NCBI RefSeq assembly: GCF_048268525.1
Contig: NZ_JBLWVH010000009.1
Coordinates: 1 to 64,000 of the forward strand
Length of the DNA: 64,000 nucleotides
Source: Maricaulis sp048268525
Lineage (GTDB): Bacteria > Pseudomonadota > Alphaproteobacteria > Caulobacterales > Maricaulaceae
Direction of reading: 5' to 3'
The notes under the pieces are model-generated. The model saw only the letters and a list, made by a program, of their open reading frames with translations, did not search any database and was not told the DNA's origin. Positions 42,347 to 50,451 of this stretch are shown here, in pieces. The translations under genes were made by a program, and so were the position numbers. Each line of letters begins with the position of its first letter. Position 1 is the first letter of the stretch.

Positions 42347-43561
42347 ATGCGTCGTGTTGTCATTACCGGTCTCGGCGTGATTTCCCCGATCGGCAATAAT
42401 GCTGCGGAAGTCACCGAGTCCCTCAAGAACGGCAAGAGCGGCATTGGCCGCATGGAAAGCTTCGCCGAGCTTGGATTTCGCTGCCAGGTCGGCGGCAAGC
42501 CGGACATTGATCCGGCCAAGCATGTCGACAAGCGCGTCTATCGCTTCATGTCGGAAGGCGCCGGCTGGAACTATATGGCGATGGCCCAGGCCATTGCCGA
42601 CAGTGGCTTGGAAGAAAACGACATTTCCAACCACCGCACCGGCATCATCATGGGATCCGGCGGCCCGTCGGCCGGCACGATCGTCAATGCTGCCGACATC
42701 ACCCGTGAGAAGGGTCCCAAGCGGATCGGTCCGTTTGCCGTACCCAAGGCGATGAGCTCGACGGCCTCGGCAACGCTGGCCACCCCGTTCAAGATCCTCG
42801 GCGTGAATTATTCCATCACCTCGGCCTGCACGACCTCGCTGCACTGTATCGGTGCCGCGACCGAGCAGATCCAGTGGGGCAAGCAGGACGTCATGTTCGC
42901 CGGCGGTTGCGAGGAGATCCACTGGGCACTCTCCAACCTGTTCGACGCCATGGGCGCCATGTCGACCAAGTATAACGACACACCCGAGCAAGCCTCGCGC
43001 GCCTTCGACAAGGACCGTGACGGTTTCGTCGGCGGTGCCGGAGCCGGTGTGGTCGTGCTGGAAGAATATGAGCGGGCCAAGGCACGCGGTGCCAATATCC
43101 TGGCCGAAGTCACCGGCTATGGTGCCACGTCCGACGGTTACGACATGGTCGCCCCGTCCGGTGAGGGCGCCGTTCGGGCGATGAAGCTGGCCATGGAAAC
43201 CGTCAACAAGCCGATCGACTATCTCAACCCGCACGCCACCGCGACCCCGGTCGGCGACATCAAGGAGATGGAAGCGGTCAAGGAAGTGTTTGGCGACAAT
43301 GCGCCGATGATCTCGGGCACAAAGTCGATGACGGGCCACTCGCTCGGCGCGGCTGGCGTACACGAAGCCATCTACACACTTTTGATGATGAAAGAGGGTT
43401 TCGTCGCGCCGTCGATCAATGTCTTCGACATGGATCCCGACATTGCGGCGCTGAACCTGCCCATCATCACCGAAACCCGCGACGCCGATCTGAAAACCAC
43501 CATGTCGAATTCCTTCGGCTTTGGTGGCACCAACGGCACGGTCGTTTTCGAAAAAATCTAA
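42347..43561 (+). CDS. fabB: 3-oxoacyl-ACP synthase I
   Basis: The 404-residue KAS I carries the active Cys in TSACTTSLHCI (about residue 163) and the two histidines in NPHATATPVGD and TGHSLGAAG, with gate region NSFGFGGTN. KAS I elongates the cis-3 intermediate that FabA makes. CAGGAGAGCCTC before the ATG is a strong ribosome-binding site. The FabA-FabB pair allows anaerobic-type unsaturated fatty acid synthesis. Confidence 0.97.
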   Translation: MRRVVITGLGVISPIGNNAAEVTESLKNGKSGIGRMESFAELGFRCQVGGKPDIDPAKHVDKRVYRFMSEGAGWNYMAMAQAIADSGLEENDISNHRTGIIMGSGGPSAGTIVNAADITREKGPKRIGPFAVPKAMSSTASATLATPFKILGVNYSITSACTTSLHCIGAATEQIQWGKQDVMFAGGCEEIHWALSNLFDAMGAMSTKYNDTPEQASRAFDKDRDGFVGGAGAGVVVLEEYERAKARGANILAEVTGYGATSDGYDMVAPSGEGAVRAMKLAMETVNKPIDYLNPHATATPVGDIKEMEAVKEVFGDNAPMISGTKSMTGHSLGAAGVHEAIYTLLMMKEGFVAPSINVFDMDPDIAALNLPIITETRDADLKTTMSNSFGFGGTNGTVVFEKI

Positions 43562-43604
43562 AGCGTCGTAAAAGACGTCATCTGATCCAGAAGGGGATTT
43601 CCCG

Positions 43605-44423
43605 ATGAGCGATACGGTGTTTCCGGCCGGCGAGCTGATGAAGGGCAAGCGCGGTCTTGTCATGGGCGTGGCCAACAAGAACTCGATTGCCTGGGGCATT
43701 GCCCAGCAATTGGCGGCCCAGGGCGCAGAGATCGCCTTTTCCTACCAGGACGAAGCGCTCGAGCGCCGGGTCCGTCCGCTGGTCGAAAGCCTGCCCTGCG
43801 AGCCCTTCATGGTGCAGGCCGACGTCACCAATGACGAATCCATGGATGCCTGCTTCAAGGCGCTGGAAGACAAGTGGGGCACGATCGACTTTCTCGTCCA
43901 CGCCATCGCCTTTGCCGGCAAGGACGAGCTGGTCGGCTCCTTCACCGAGAACACCACCCGCGAAGGCTGGCGCCGGGCGATGGACATCTCGGCCTTCTCC
44001 TTCGTCGATGCCGGCAAGCGCGCCTCCCACCTGATGCCCAATGGCGGCGCCATGGTGACGCTGACCTATCTCGGCTCGGAACGTGTCGTGCCGTCCTATA
44101 ATGTCATGGGCGTCGCCAAGGCGGCCCTCGAAGCCTCGACCCGCTACATGGCGCGCGATCTGGGGCCCAAGGACATCCGCGTCAACGCGCTGTCGGCCGG
44201 CCCGATGCGCACCCTCGCCATGGCCGGAATTTCCGGCGGCAAGGCCCTGATGCGCACCGGCCGCGAATGGTCGATGATGAAGCAGGACACCAAAATGGAA
44301 GGCGTCGCCGGCGCCGCGCTGTATTTGCTGAGCGACCTCGGCTTCTCCTGCACGGGTGAGACGCTGCACGTGGATGCGGGCTTCCATGCTGTGGCGGTGC
44401 CTAGCATGGATGATGACGACTGA
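43605..44423 (+). CDS. fabI: Enoyl-ACP reductase (NADH)
   Basis: The 272-residue SDR protein begins with GLVMGVANKNSIAWGIAQ. The catalytic Tyr-x6-Lys region is present as PSYNVMGVAKAALE. LSAGPMRTLA supports FabI over a generic SDR. It reduces enoyl-ACP in the last step of fatty acid elongation and is the usual triclosan target. It is 43 bp downstream of fabB, completing a fabA-fabB-fabI operon. AGGGGATTTCCCG precedes the ATG. Confidence 0.95.
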   Translation: MSDTVFPAGELMKGKRGLVMGVANKNSIAWGIAQQLAAQGAEIAFSYQDEALERRVRPLVESLPCEPFMVQADVTNDESMDACFKALEDKWGTIDFLVHAIAFAGKDELVGSFTENTTREGWRRAMDISAFSFVDAGKRASHLMPNGGAMVTLTYLGSERVVPSYNVMGVAKAALEASTRYMARDLGPKDIRVNALSAGPMRTLAMAGISGGKALMRTGREWSMMKQDTKMEGVAGAALYLLSDLGFSCTGETLHVDAGFHAVAVPSMDDDD

Positions 44424-44450
44424 CCTGACGTCTGCATTACCGGACTGAAA

Positions 44451-44483
44451 GACCTCGCTAGCGGATGCTGGTGGGGTTTTTTG
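44451..44483 (+). terminator. Intrinsic terminator after fabI
   Basis: An ACCTCGC...GTGGGGT imperfect stem is followed by TTTTTTGTTG, 28 bp after the fabI stop codon. Confidence 0.6.
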
Positions 44484-44554
44484 TTGGGCGCCTTGCAATC
44501 AAAATGTGATTGAGCGACATTTGCACATCTATAAGTTGCAGATGTATTGCCTGC

Positions 44555-44995
44555 ATGGCTCTTCTTTATCCCCCAGCGCTCGGCACGATATTGCTCTGCG
44601 ACTACTCAATAGGCGGAGCTGGCCCACCCGAAATGGTCAAGCGACGTCCGGCGGTGGTTGTTTCGCCACGACTGCGCCATCGAGGCGGGCTCTGCTCGCT
44701 TGTCCCACTTTCAACCACAGCCCCCAGGACTGCGGTCGATTATGTTGTACCGCTGACGCTCGAGGTCGCACCGCCGACGCCCTTTGATGCCCGAAATGTC
44801 TGGGCAAAGTGCGATATGCTCTCTTGCGCCAGCTTTGCCCGACTGGACCTGTTTCGCTGCGCTCGAAGCTCATCTGGCAAGCGCCGATATCTGAAACTAC
44901 GCGTGGACGAACAACAGATGTCCAATATCCGAATCGGCATTCTCGCCGGGCTCGGCATTTCCCGCTCTCTTGAAGACCAATCCGCAATCAGCTAA
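44555..44995 (+). CDS. PemK/MazF-like toxin, orphan
   Basis: The 146-residue protein has PALGTILLCDYSIGGAGPPE and MVKRRPAVVVSP, then LVPLSTTAPR and WAKCDMLSCASFARLDLFR. This order matches the PemK/MazF toxin fold of alphaproteobacteria, whose members cleave RNA. The start could be TTG at 44510 or this ATG; neither has a good ribosome-binding site. No antitoxin gene is visible in the 131 bp upstream or adjacent downstream, so it may be an orphan, decayed, or neutralised in trans. Base composition is slightly lower in GC than in the fab genes. It is flanked by terminators. Confidence 0.68.
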   Translation: MALLYPPALGTILLCDYSIGGAGPPEMVKRRPAVVVSPRLRHRGGLCSLVPLSTTAPRTAVDYVVPLTLEVAPPTPFDARNVWAKCDMLSCASFARLDLFRCARSSSGKRRYLKLRVDEQQMSNIRIGILAGLGISRSLEDQSAIS

Positions 44996-45049
44996 AGTGA
45001 GTACGCTGCTCGCGGCATCGCCGCTGAGCCTCAAGACCCTTCGGGGCAG

Positions 45050-45081
45050 ACCCCGCCATGGCGATCCAAGCCAGGCGGGGT
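45050..45081 (+). terminator. Terminator after the PemK-like gene
   Basis: ACCCCGCC and GGCGGGGT arms are followed by TTTCTT on the plus strand, 55 bp after the PemK stop. It lies just beyond the S9 peptidase stop codon of the opposite strand and could also help there. Confidence 0.6.
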
Positions 45082-45090
45082 TTCTTGTGC

Positions 45091-47538
45091 CTACTCCGCC
45101 GCAGCCTCTTCCTCACCCCCACCCATCGGGTCCTCAACCGGCTTCACCCAGCGGTCCAGCCAGTCGATGCTTTCGGCCAGCACGTGGAGGATGCTCTCGC
45201 GGCCGCGATAGCCGTGGCTTTCATAGGGGAGCATGACCAGGCGGGCGGTGCCGGCATTGCCTTTTACGGCCGCGAACATGCGCTCAGACTGCATCGGATA
45301 GGTGCCGGAATTATTGTCCATCTGGCCGTGGATCATCAGCATGGGCTCGTTGATCTGGTCGGCATGCATGAAGGGGGAGAGCTCGAAATAGGTCTCCGGT
45401 GCGGCCCAGAAGGTGCGGCGTTCAGACTGGAAGCCGAACGGCGTCAGGGTGCGGTTATAGGCGCCTGAGCGGGCAATTCCGGCGCGGAAGACGTCGGAGG
45501 CGGCCAGAAGGTGCGCCGTCATGAAGGCGCCATAGGAGTGACCGGCAATCGCCAGACGCTCGCCATCACCAAAGCCCATCTCGACCGTCACATCGCGCGC
45601 CGCCTCGGCGGACAGGACGAGCTGCTCGATGAAAGTGTCATTCACCGTCAGCGGGTCATCGCCGACGATCGGCATGGTGGCATTTTCCAGCAGCGCATAG
45701 CCCTGGGTCACGAGGAAGCGCGGGCTGGTGCCGGCAACGCGCGTGAACTCATAGGGCGAGCCGGAGACCTGACCGGCGGTCGAGGCGTCATTGTATTCCA
45801 GCGGATATCCCCAGACGAGGACCGGCAGCGTGTCGCCTTCCTCGTAATCCGCCGGCAGGTAGAGCGTCGCCGAGAGTGGGACGCCGTCCTCACGCTCATA
45901 GGTGATCAACTCGCGGCTGATTTCATTGAGCTGCGGGTGCGGATTGGCAAAGTCGGTGATCTCGGCGGTCTCTTCGCCGGTGCGGTGCCAGCGCACATTC
46001 GGCGGCGTGACCGGGTCTTCCCAACGGGTCAGGAAGGACGAGGCATCGGGAGAGGTGAGGCCGATGACTACCTCATAATTCTCGCCGCTATTGCGCCAGA
46101 TCTCCGTAGTCTCGAAAGTCTCGAAATTGACCCGGTTAAGGAAGGGACGGTCGCCCTCCGGCGTGGCGCCATCGCCGGCCATGTACATATAGCCATCATG
46201 GACGCCGACGACGGTCTGGCCGAATTCATTGCGCACGCTCAGGGCACTGCCCGGATTGGCGTAAGCGTCCTGGTAATTGCGCTCCTCGGCAAGGCGCGGC
46301 TCGACCGACGGATCGGCGAAATCGACCAGCCAGCGGCGGATGACGCGCGTGTCGCGGTCATATTCCATCGAGAAGCCCAGCTGGCCCTCGGAGGTGAACT
46401 GGGTGCCGTAATAGCGGTCTTCGGTGCGCAGGATCTCGACCGGCTCGCCATCAAACGGGGCTTCGAGCGCCCATGCGCTGTCGCGCTCATCGGTCTCGAC
46501 GCGCGGATCGCCACCATCCAGCGCTTCGGCCCAGATCAGGCGGGCGGCATGACTGGCCTGCCAGTTGATCGAACGACGCCCGGTCACCACGCCACCGATC
46601 GGTACATTGTCGGCCAGTGGCTGGCGGGCGATCGTGGCAATTTCATCGCCATCGAGATCAGTCACGAAAACCCGGTCGGGAAAGCGCGACCACGGCACCT
46701 GGTAAGAGAAAGGCTGCTCCATCTCGCCGATCAGGATGTAGTCGCCACCCGGCGCCGGCTCGGCGGAATAGTAGAGACCCGGCTCGCCAACTTCGCGCAC
46801 GCGGGTACGACCGGTTGTGTTGACCAGGGCCAGCTGGCTTGTCGCCAGCCAGGCAAACAGGGCGGCGTCATGTTCATCGGTCAGCAGGTCCTGATAGGTG
46901 CGCACCGGCGCTTCATAGCCGCTGGCTTCCTGGGTGACCGGGCCGGAGGGAACGCGGGGACGTTCCGGCATCGGACCGCGTTCCGGATCGACGAGACTGA
47001 CCAGCAGACGCTCGCCATCAGGCATCCATTCAATCGGCGAGAAGATCGCATTGATGCCGCTGTCGACCAGCTCGCGGGCCCGGGCACGATCGACATCAAC
47101 GACCCACAGGCTGAGTTCATCATTGCGGGTCATCACAAAGGCGATCTGCGAGCCGTCCGGCGACCAGCGGGTGTAGGAGATGCCGGCATCGTCCGGCAGG
47201 CGGACCTCGCGCTCCTCGCCGCTCTCCAGATCAACGAGCGACAGGCCGATCACCGAGCGCGGTCCGTGGCGGCCATTCAGCGTCGCATCCAGACGCAGAC
47301 CGGCCAGCCGTTCCATCGGCCGCGCCAGCTCGGCGACCGGCGGCAGGGCCTCGCGGTGCATCAGCAAAAGCGTGTCGCGGGCCGGCGACAGCGAGGTCCA
47401 GGGCGACGGCGCCGCGTCAACAATGTCGATGATCTCCTGCGGCGGCAGGCGGTAAGCCTCCTGCGCTGCGACCGGTGCCGCCCACAAGGCCGATGCCGCG
47501 ATCAATCCGAACCCGCACTTCATCATCGATTTCAACAT
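45091..47538 (-). CDS. Secreted S9 family peptidase, glutamyl endopeptidase-like
   Basis: The 815-residue protein has signal peptide GFGLIAASALWAAPVAA, an N-terminal propeller region and a C-terminal hydrolase. Catalytic Ser lies in GHSYGAFMT (about residue 650), Asp in HGQMDNNSGTYP and His in ESHGYRGRES. This longer S9D-type layout resembles glutamyl endopeptidases and differs from the tandem genes at 33-39.6 kb (SYGAF not SYGGY; SHGYR not GHNF). A GGGEEEAAAE acidic tail ends it. Its ribosome-binding site GGAG is fully inside an 11-bp hairpin at 47545-47572. Confidence 0.9.
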   Translation of the reverse strand: MLKSMMKCGFGLIAASALWAAPVAAQEAYRLPPQEIIDIVDAAPSPWTSLSPARDTLLLMHREALPPVAELARPMERLAGLRLDATLNGRHGPRSVIGLSLVDLESGEEREVRLPDDAGISYTRWSPDGSQIAFVMTRNDELSLWVVDVDRARARELVDSGINAIFSPIEWMPDGERLLVSLVDPERGPMPERPRVPSGPVTQEASGYEAPVRTYQDLLTDEHDAALFAWLATSQLALVNTTGRTRVREVGEPGLYYSAEPAPGGDYILIGEMEQPFSYQVPWSRFPDRVFVTDLDGDEIATIARQPLADNVPIGGVVTGRRSINWQASHAARLIWAEALDGGDPRVETDERDSAWALEAPFDGEPVEILRTEDRYYGTQFTSEGQLGFSMEYDRDTRVIRRWLVDFADPSVEPRLAEERNYQDAYANPGSALSVRNEFGQTVVGVHDGYMYMAGDGATPEGDRPFLNRVNFETFETTEIWRNSGENYEVVIGLTSPDASSFLTRWEDPVTPPNVRWHRTGEETAEITDFANPHPQLNEISRELITYEREDGVPLSATLYLPADYEEGDTLPVLVWGYPLEYNDASTAGQVSGSPYEFTRVAGTSPRFLVTQGYALLENATMPIVGDDPLTVNDTFIEQLVLSAEAARDVTVEMGFGDGERLAIAGHSYGAFMTAHLLAASDVFRAGIARSGAYNRTLTPFGFQSERRTFWAAPETYFELSPFMHADQINEPMLMIHGQMDNNSGTYPMQSERMFAAVKGNAGTARLVMLPYESHGYRGRESILHVLAESIDWLDRWVKPVEDPMGGGEEEAAAE

Positions 47539-47544
47539 GCCCTA

Positions 47545-47572
47545 CTCCCCGGGAAAATCCATTCCCGGGGAG
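47545..47572 (-). promoter_or_regulatory. Hairpin hiding the S9 peptidase ribosome-binding site
   Basis: Perfect 11-bp arms (CTCCCCGGGAA and TTCCCGGGGAG in the mRNA sense) flank TGGATT. The 3' arm contains GGGGAG, which lies six bases before the ATG at 47538 and is the only good Shine-Dalgarno sequence. Translation should be low unless the stem is opened. A terminator role is unlikely because no T-run follows. Confidence 0.6.
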
Positions 47573-47598
47573 GATAGGCGGCTGGGCCGGGCTTTCGT

Positions 47599-48858
47599 CT
47601 AAAGTTTTTGTAATGTCGGCCGGGTCTGCACCGACTGGGCCGGCGCGATGGCCGGGGCCAGGGCTTTCATTCCCATCACCAGACGCAGAACCGGAATGTG
47701 GCGGAGGACTTCAAAGCCCAGCAGACAGCCACTGACCGTCGCCGCAGTGATGATCGCGAATTCGGTCCACACACCATATCCGGCATCCCGGATCGCAAAG
47801 CCGACAATGACGATGATGGTCTGGTGCAGGATGTACCAGGGAAATACCGCAGCGGTCAGATAGCGCCGGACCGGGCCATCATGGTTCAACCATCGACGGG
47901 CCGCACCGAGCAGGGTCAGGATGATCGACCACATGAAAACCATGCGGGCCAGACGGGCAAACCACAAAAGGGCGGGCTCGCCGAGCGCGACCTCGATATG
48001 GGTATAGGCCCAGAACAGATAGGCCAACAAAACGGCGGTCAACGCGCCGGCAACCGGCAGGGCCCGGTCGACCGTGCGCCAGACCCCGTCATTCTTGGCC
48101 ATGAAATAGCCGATCAGCACCATCGCAAACGAATTGGCGTGATTGGCCCAGTCCTCGATCAGGTCATGAGTCGTCGGGAAGTGCTCGAACAGGGTGAAAC
48201 GCACGATGAGGAAGGGCAGCAAGGGCAGGGTGATCAGCGCCGCGACCCCGATCCAGCCTCGCGACGATGCCCGACCTGCCGCCTGCATCGCACCGCTGTC
48301 GGCGAGCTTGCGCAGAAGCGGGAAGAAAGGCGCCAGAAGCAGGGAATAGACGAACAGGTAGACAACATACCAGAGGTGGTTCCAGGTCGGCGTGTGCAAC
48401 TCCCAGGGCCCGGCCCATTCACCGGCATACAGGCGGAAGAAGTCCCAATAGCCCGGCTCTATGATGTCGGCGATACGCAGCTCGGAATAAGATTGCGGCG
48501 GCACGATCACATACATGCCGAACAGGATCACCGGAAACAGGCGCCAGAGACGGTCGAGGGCAAACTTTCCACTGCCCAGCTTGTCCGAGAGGAAGCGCAT
48601 GGCGACGCCGGAAATCAGGAAGAGCAGCGGCAGGCGCCAGGGGCTGGAGAGCCACATGAAGGGCTCCATCACGTCATTCGCGTTGAGGCTCTTGGCGTGC
48701 CAGCCCTCCGTATTGAAGAACATGCCGGTGTGATAGAAGATCAACAGGATGAAGACGCCGATGCGCAGCCAGTCGAGACCGAACTGGCGACCGCTGCCGG
48801 GTCCGTCGAAAGGCCGGGTCATCGTCGGGGTCATCGTCGGGGTCTTTGTAGTGTTCAT
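47599..48858 (-). CDS. Acyltransferase 3 family membrane protein (OpgC-like)
   Basis: The 419-residue protein has about ten membrane segments. LDWLRIGVFILLIFYHTGMFF contributes the conserved His of acyltransferase 3 proteins, followed by PLLFLISGVAMRF. It is similar in outline to OpgC, which succinylates periplasmic glucans. The ATG at 48858 begins the short repeat TPTMTPTMT, encoded by tandem GGTCATCGTCGG units. A far longer open frame upstream runs through the regulator region and is not supported. It is divergent from the LytTR gene, 177 bp between starts. Confidence 0.82.
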   Translation of the reverse strand: MNTTKTPTMTPTMTRPFDGPGSGRQFGLDWLRIGVFILLIFYHTGMFFNTEGWHAKSLNANDVMEPFMWLSSPWRLPLLFLISGVAMRFLSDKLGSGKFALDRLWRLFPVILFGMYVIVPPQSYSELRIADIIEPGYWDFFRLYAGEWAGPWELHTPTWNHLWYVVYLFVYSLLLAPFFPLLRKLADSGAMQAAGRASSRGWIGVAALITLPLLPFLIVRFTLFEHFPTTHDLIEDWANHANSFAMVLIGYFMAKNDGVWRTVDRALPVAGALTAVLLAYLFWAYTHIEVALGEPALLWFARLARMVFMWSIILTLLGAARRWLNHDGPVRRYLTAAVFPWYILHQTIIVIVGFAIRDAGYGVWTEFAIITAATVSGCLLGFEVLRHIPVLRLVMGMKALAPAIAPAQSVQTRPTLQKL

Positions 48859-49035
48859 GGCCGTGCTCCTTGTCGGCCCCCTCATCGACCAACCGGGACA
48901 GGCGCTCCACCGCGCCGTGACGAGCGGCAGGCGGACGGGACAACACGCCGCGCCGCGGGGACGGGCGGCGGTATTCCGGGACGAGCGGCTGATCCGTGAC
49001 TTGCCGACGGCGCGCAGCTGGGCGAGCATCGCGAC

Positions 49036-49896
49036 ATGACCGACACCGCGCCCTCCGATCACAGCCGCGCCCGCCTGGCCGAGCGGCGCGCCCTGTGGCT
49101 GGCCTGCCAGTTCGCCTGGCTGACCCTGATTGCCTTCTGGGTGATCGCCTCGACGTCGATCGACTCCGAACTTGCCCGCGATGGTCGCGACGCGCCGCCC
49201 TTCTTTGCCTGGGTGACGGAAGGGTCGAGCATCCTCATGACGGCGATCCTGGTGCCGGCGATCATGTGGCTGGGCCTGCGGGCGCCGCTGGAGCCGGGGC
49301 GCTGGCTGACCTCCCTGCCCTGGCACCTACTGGGCTTTTTCGCCTATACCGGCCTGCACGTGCTCGGCATGGTGCTAATCCGTGAGGGCGTCTGGACCTT
49401 TGGTTATGGCGGTGATTATGAATTCTTCCACGACGCGCCGTGGCGGGAGATTGTCTACGAAGCGCGCAAGGATATCGGCGCCTATGCCGGCTATCAGATC
49501 ATCATCGCGGTCTCGCTGGCGCTGCAGATGCGGCGGCTGGAAGTCGAGGTCGCCCGCGCCGAGGCCCGCCGCTCCCATCGCCTCACCCTGAAATGCGGCG
49601 GCCGGACCCTGCGCATCGCGGCAGACGAGTTCCGAGCCGCGCAAGCGGCGGGAAATTATGTCGAGATCGGCCTTGCCGGCGGCGGGCACCTCGCCAGGTC
49701 AACGCTCACCGAGTTGGAAAAACAACTGGGGGAGGCCGGAGTCGATGCAGTCAGGGTGCATCGATCCTGGTTGGTCAACCGGGGTGCCATTCGCGAAATT
49801 GCGCCGACCGGCGAAGGTGACGTCACGATTACGCTCGATACCGGGACACAGATACCCGGCAGTCGCCGCTACCGGGCCAGGCTGGACGCCAGCTGA
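49036..49896 (+). CDS. Membrane-anchored LytTR transcriptional regulator
   Basis: The 286-residue protein has about four N-terminal transmembrane helices, the first with WLACQFAWLTLIAFWVIA. A short coiled segment (RRLEVEVARAEARRS) follows. The C-terminal LytTR DNA-binding domain has EFRAAQAAGNYVEI and VDAVRVHRSWLVNRGAI. Such proteins sense at the membrane and bind direct-repeat operators. It is divergent from the acyltransferase gene, its likely target. It ends overlapping the 3' end of the convergent gene at 49869 by 28 bp. Confidence 0.86.
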   Translation: MTDTAPSDHSRARLAERRALWLACQFAWLTLIAFWVIASTSIDSELARDGRDAPPFFAWVTEGSSILMTAILVPAIMWLGLRAPLEPGRWLTSLPWHLLGFFAYTGLHVLGMVLIREGVWTFGYGGDYEFFHDAPWREIVYEARKDIGAYAGYQIIIAVSLALQMRRLEVEVARAEARRSHRLTLKCGGRTLRIAADEFRAAQAAGNYVEIGLAGGGHLARSTLTELEKQLGEAGVDAVRVHRSWLVNRGAIREIAPTGEGDVTITLDTGTQIPGSRRYRARLDAS

Positions 49897-50339
49897 GCGC
49901 GCAGGCCGTGACGATTCAGTCCAGCCATGATCACGAACAGCGTCACAAAGGCGACCGTGATGACCATGACATCCCACGGCCAAGCAGGGCCCTCTCCGCC
50001 CCAACCGGCCAGCGGGGCGAGCATCGCGACAATGACCAGGATGACAGCGGACGCCAGACTGGCCAGGCCAAGCCCGCGACCACGGAAAACCTGGCAGGCA
50101 GCGCCGGCCAGACCAACCAGCGGGACAGCAAGGTAGAGCATGTTGGCGTCATTGCCGGCGTCACCGATGATACCGACCGCGCCATTGATCCAGAACAGAA
50201 GCAAGTTGACGAACAATAGCCCCGCCCCGGCCAGCCGGCTCGTCCAATGCGCGCTTCCCCGGAAAACCAGTACAAGCCCGGTCACCAATACAGCCAGCAT
50301 TACCGCCGCGATCACGAAATCAAGAATGTCCCAGTTCAT
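49869..50339 (-). CDS. Hypothetical membrane protein
   Basis: The 156-residue protein has five hydrophobic segments, starting MNWDILDFVIAAVMLAVLVTG and ending in a basic tail. I recognise no domain. The ATG at 50339 is chosen because the helix starts there; 13 further residues are possible. Its 3' end overlaps the LytTR gene. It shares a short region with the pnp terminator upstream. Confidence 0.6.
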   Translation of the reverse strand: MNWDILDFVIAAVMLAVLVTGLVLVFRGSAHWTSRLAGAGLLFVNLLLFWINGAVGIIGDAGNDANMLYLAVPLVGLAGAACQVFRGRGLGLASLASAVILVIVAMLAPLAGWGGEGPAWPWDVMVITVAFVTLFVIMAGLNRHGLRAQLASSLAR

Positions 50340-50394
50340 GATCGATCCAAGCCTGTCGATTGGCTGAGGGCCTGGCATGCAAGCCCAAAAGAAA

Positions 50395-50420
50395 ACCCCG
50401 CCAGCTTGCGCCGGCGGGGT
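50395..50420 (-). terminator. Intrinsic terminator of pnp
   Basis: ACCCCGCC and GGCGGGGT arms, followed on the minus strand by TTTTCTTTT, lie 32 bp after the pnp stop. Confidence 0.85.
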
Positions 50421-50451
50421 CTTTTGATCAATCGATCAGGCAGAAAATCGC

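Noticed and set aside
44510..44554. TTG start for the PemK-like protein
   Set aside because: Possible, but the extra 15 residues are Cys-rich and unlike the family; the ATG at 44555 fits the alignment better.
47545..47572. Terminator for the acyltransferase gene
   Set aside because: The stem has no following T-run, and its 3' arm forms the ribosome-binding site of the next gene.
48859..49326. Upstream extension of the acyltransferase frame
   Set aside because: It lies antisense to the LytTR gene and lacks protein-like composition; the ATG at 48858 gives a normal start.
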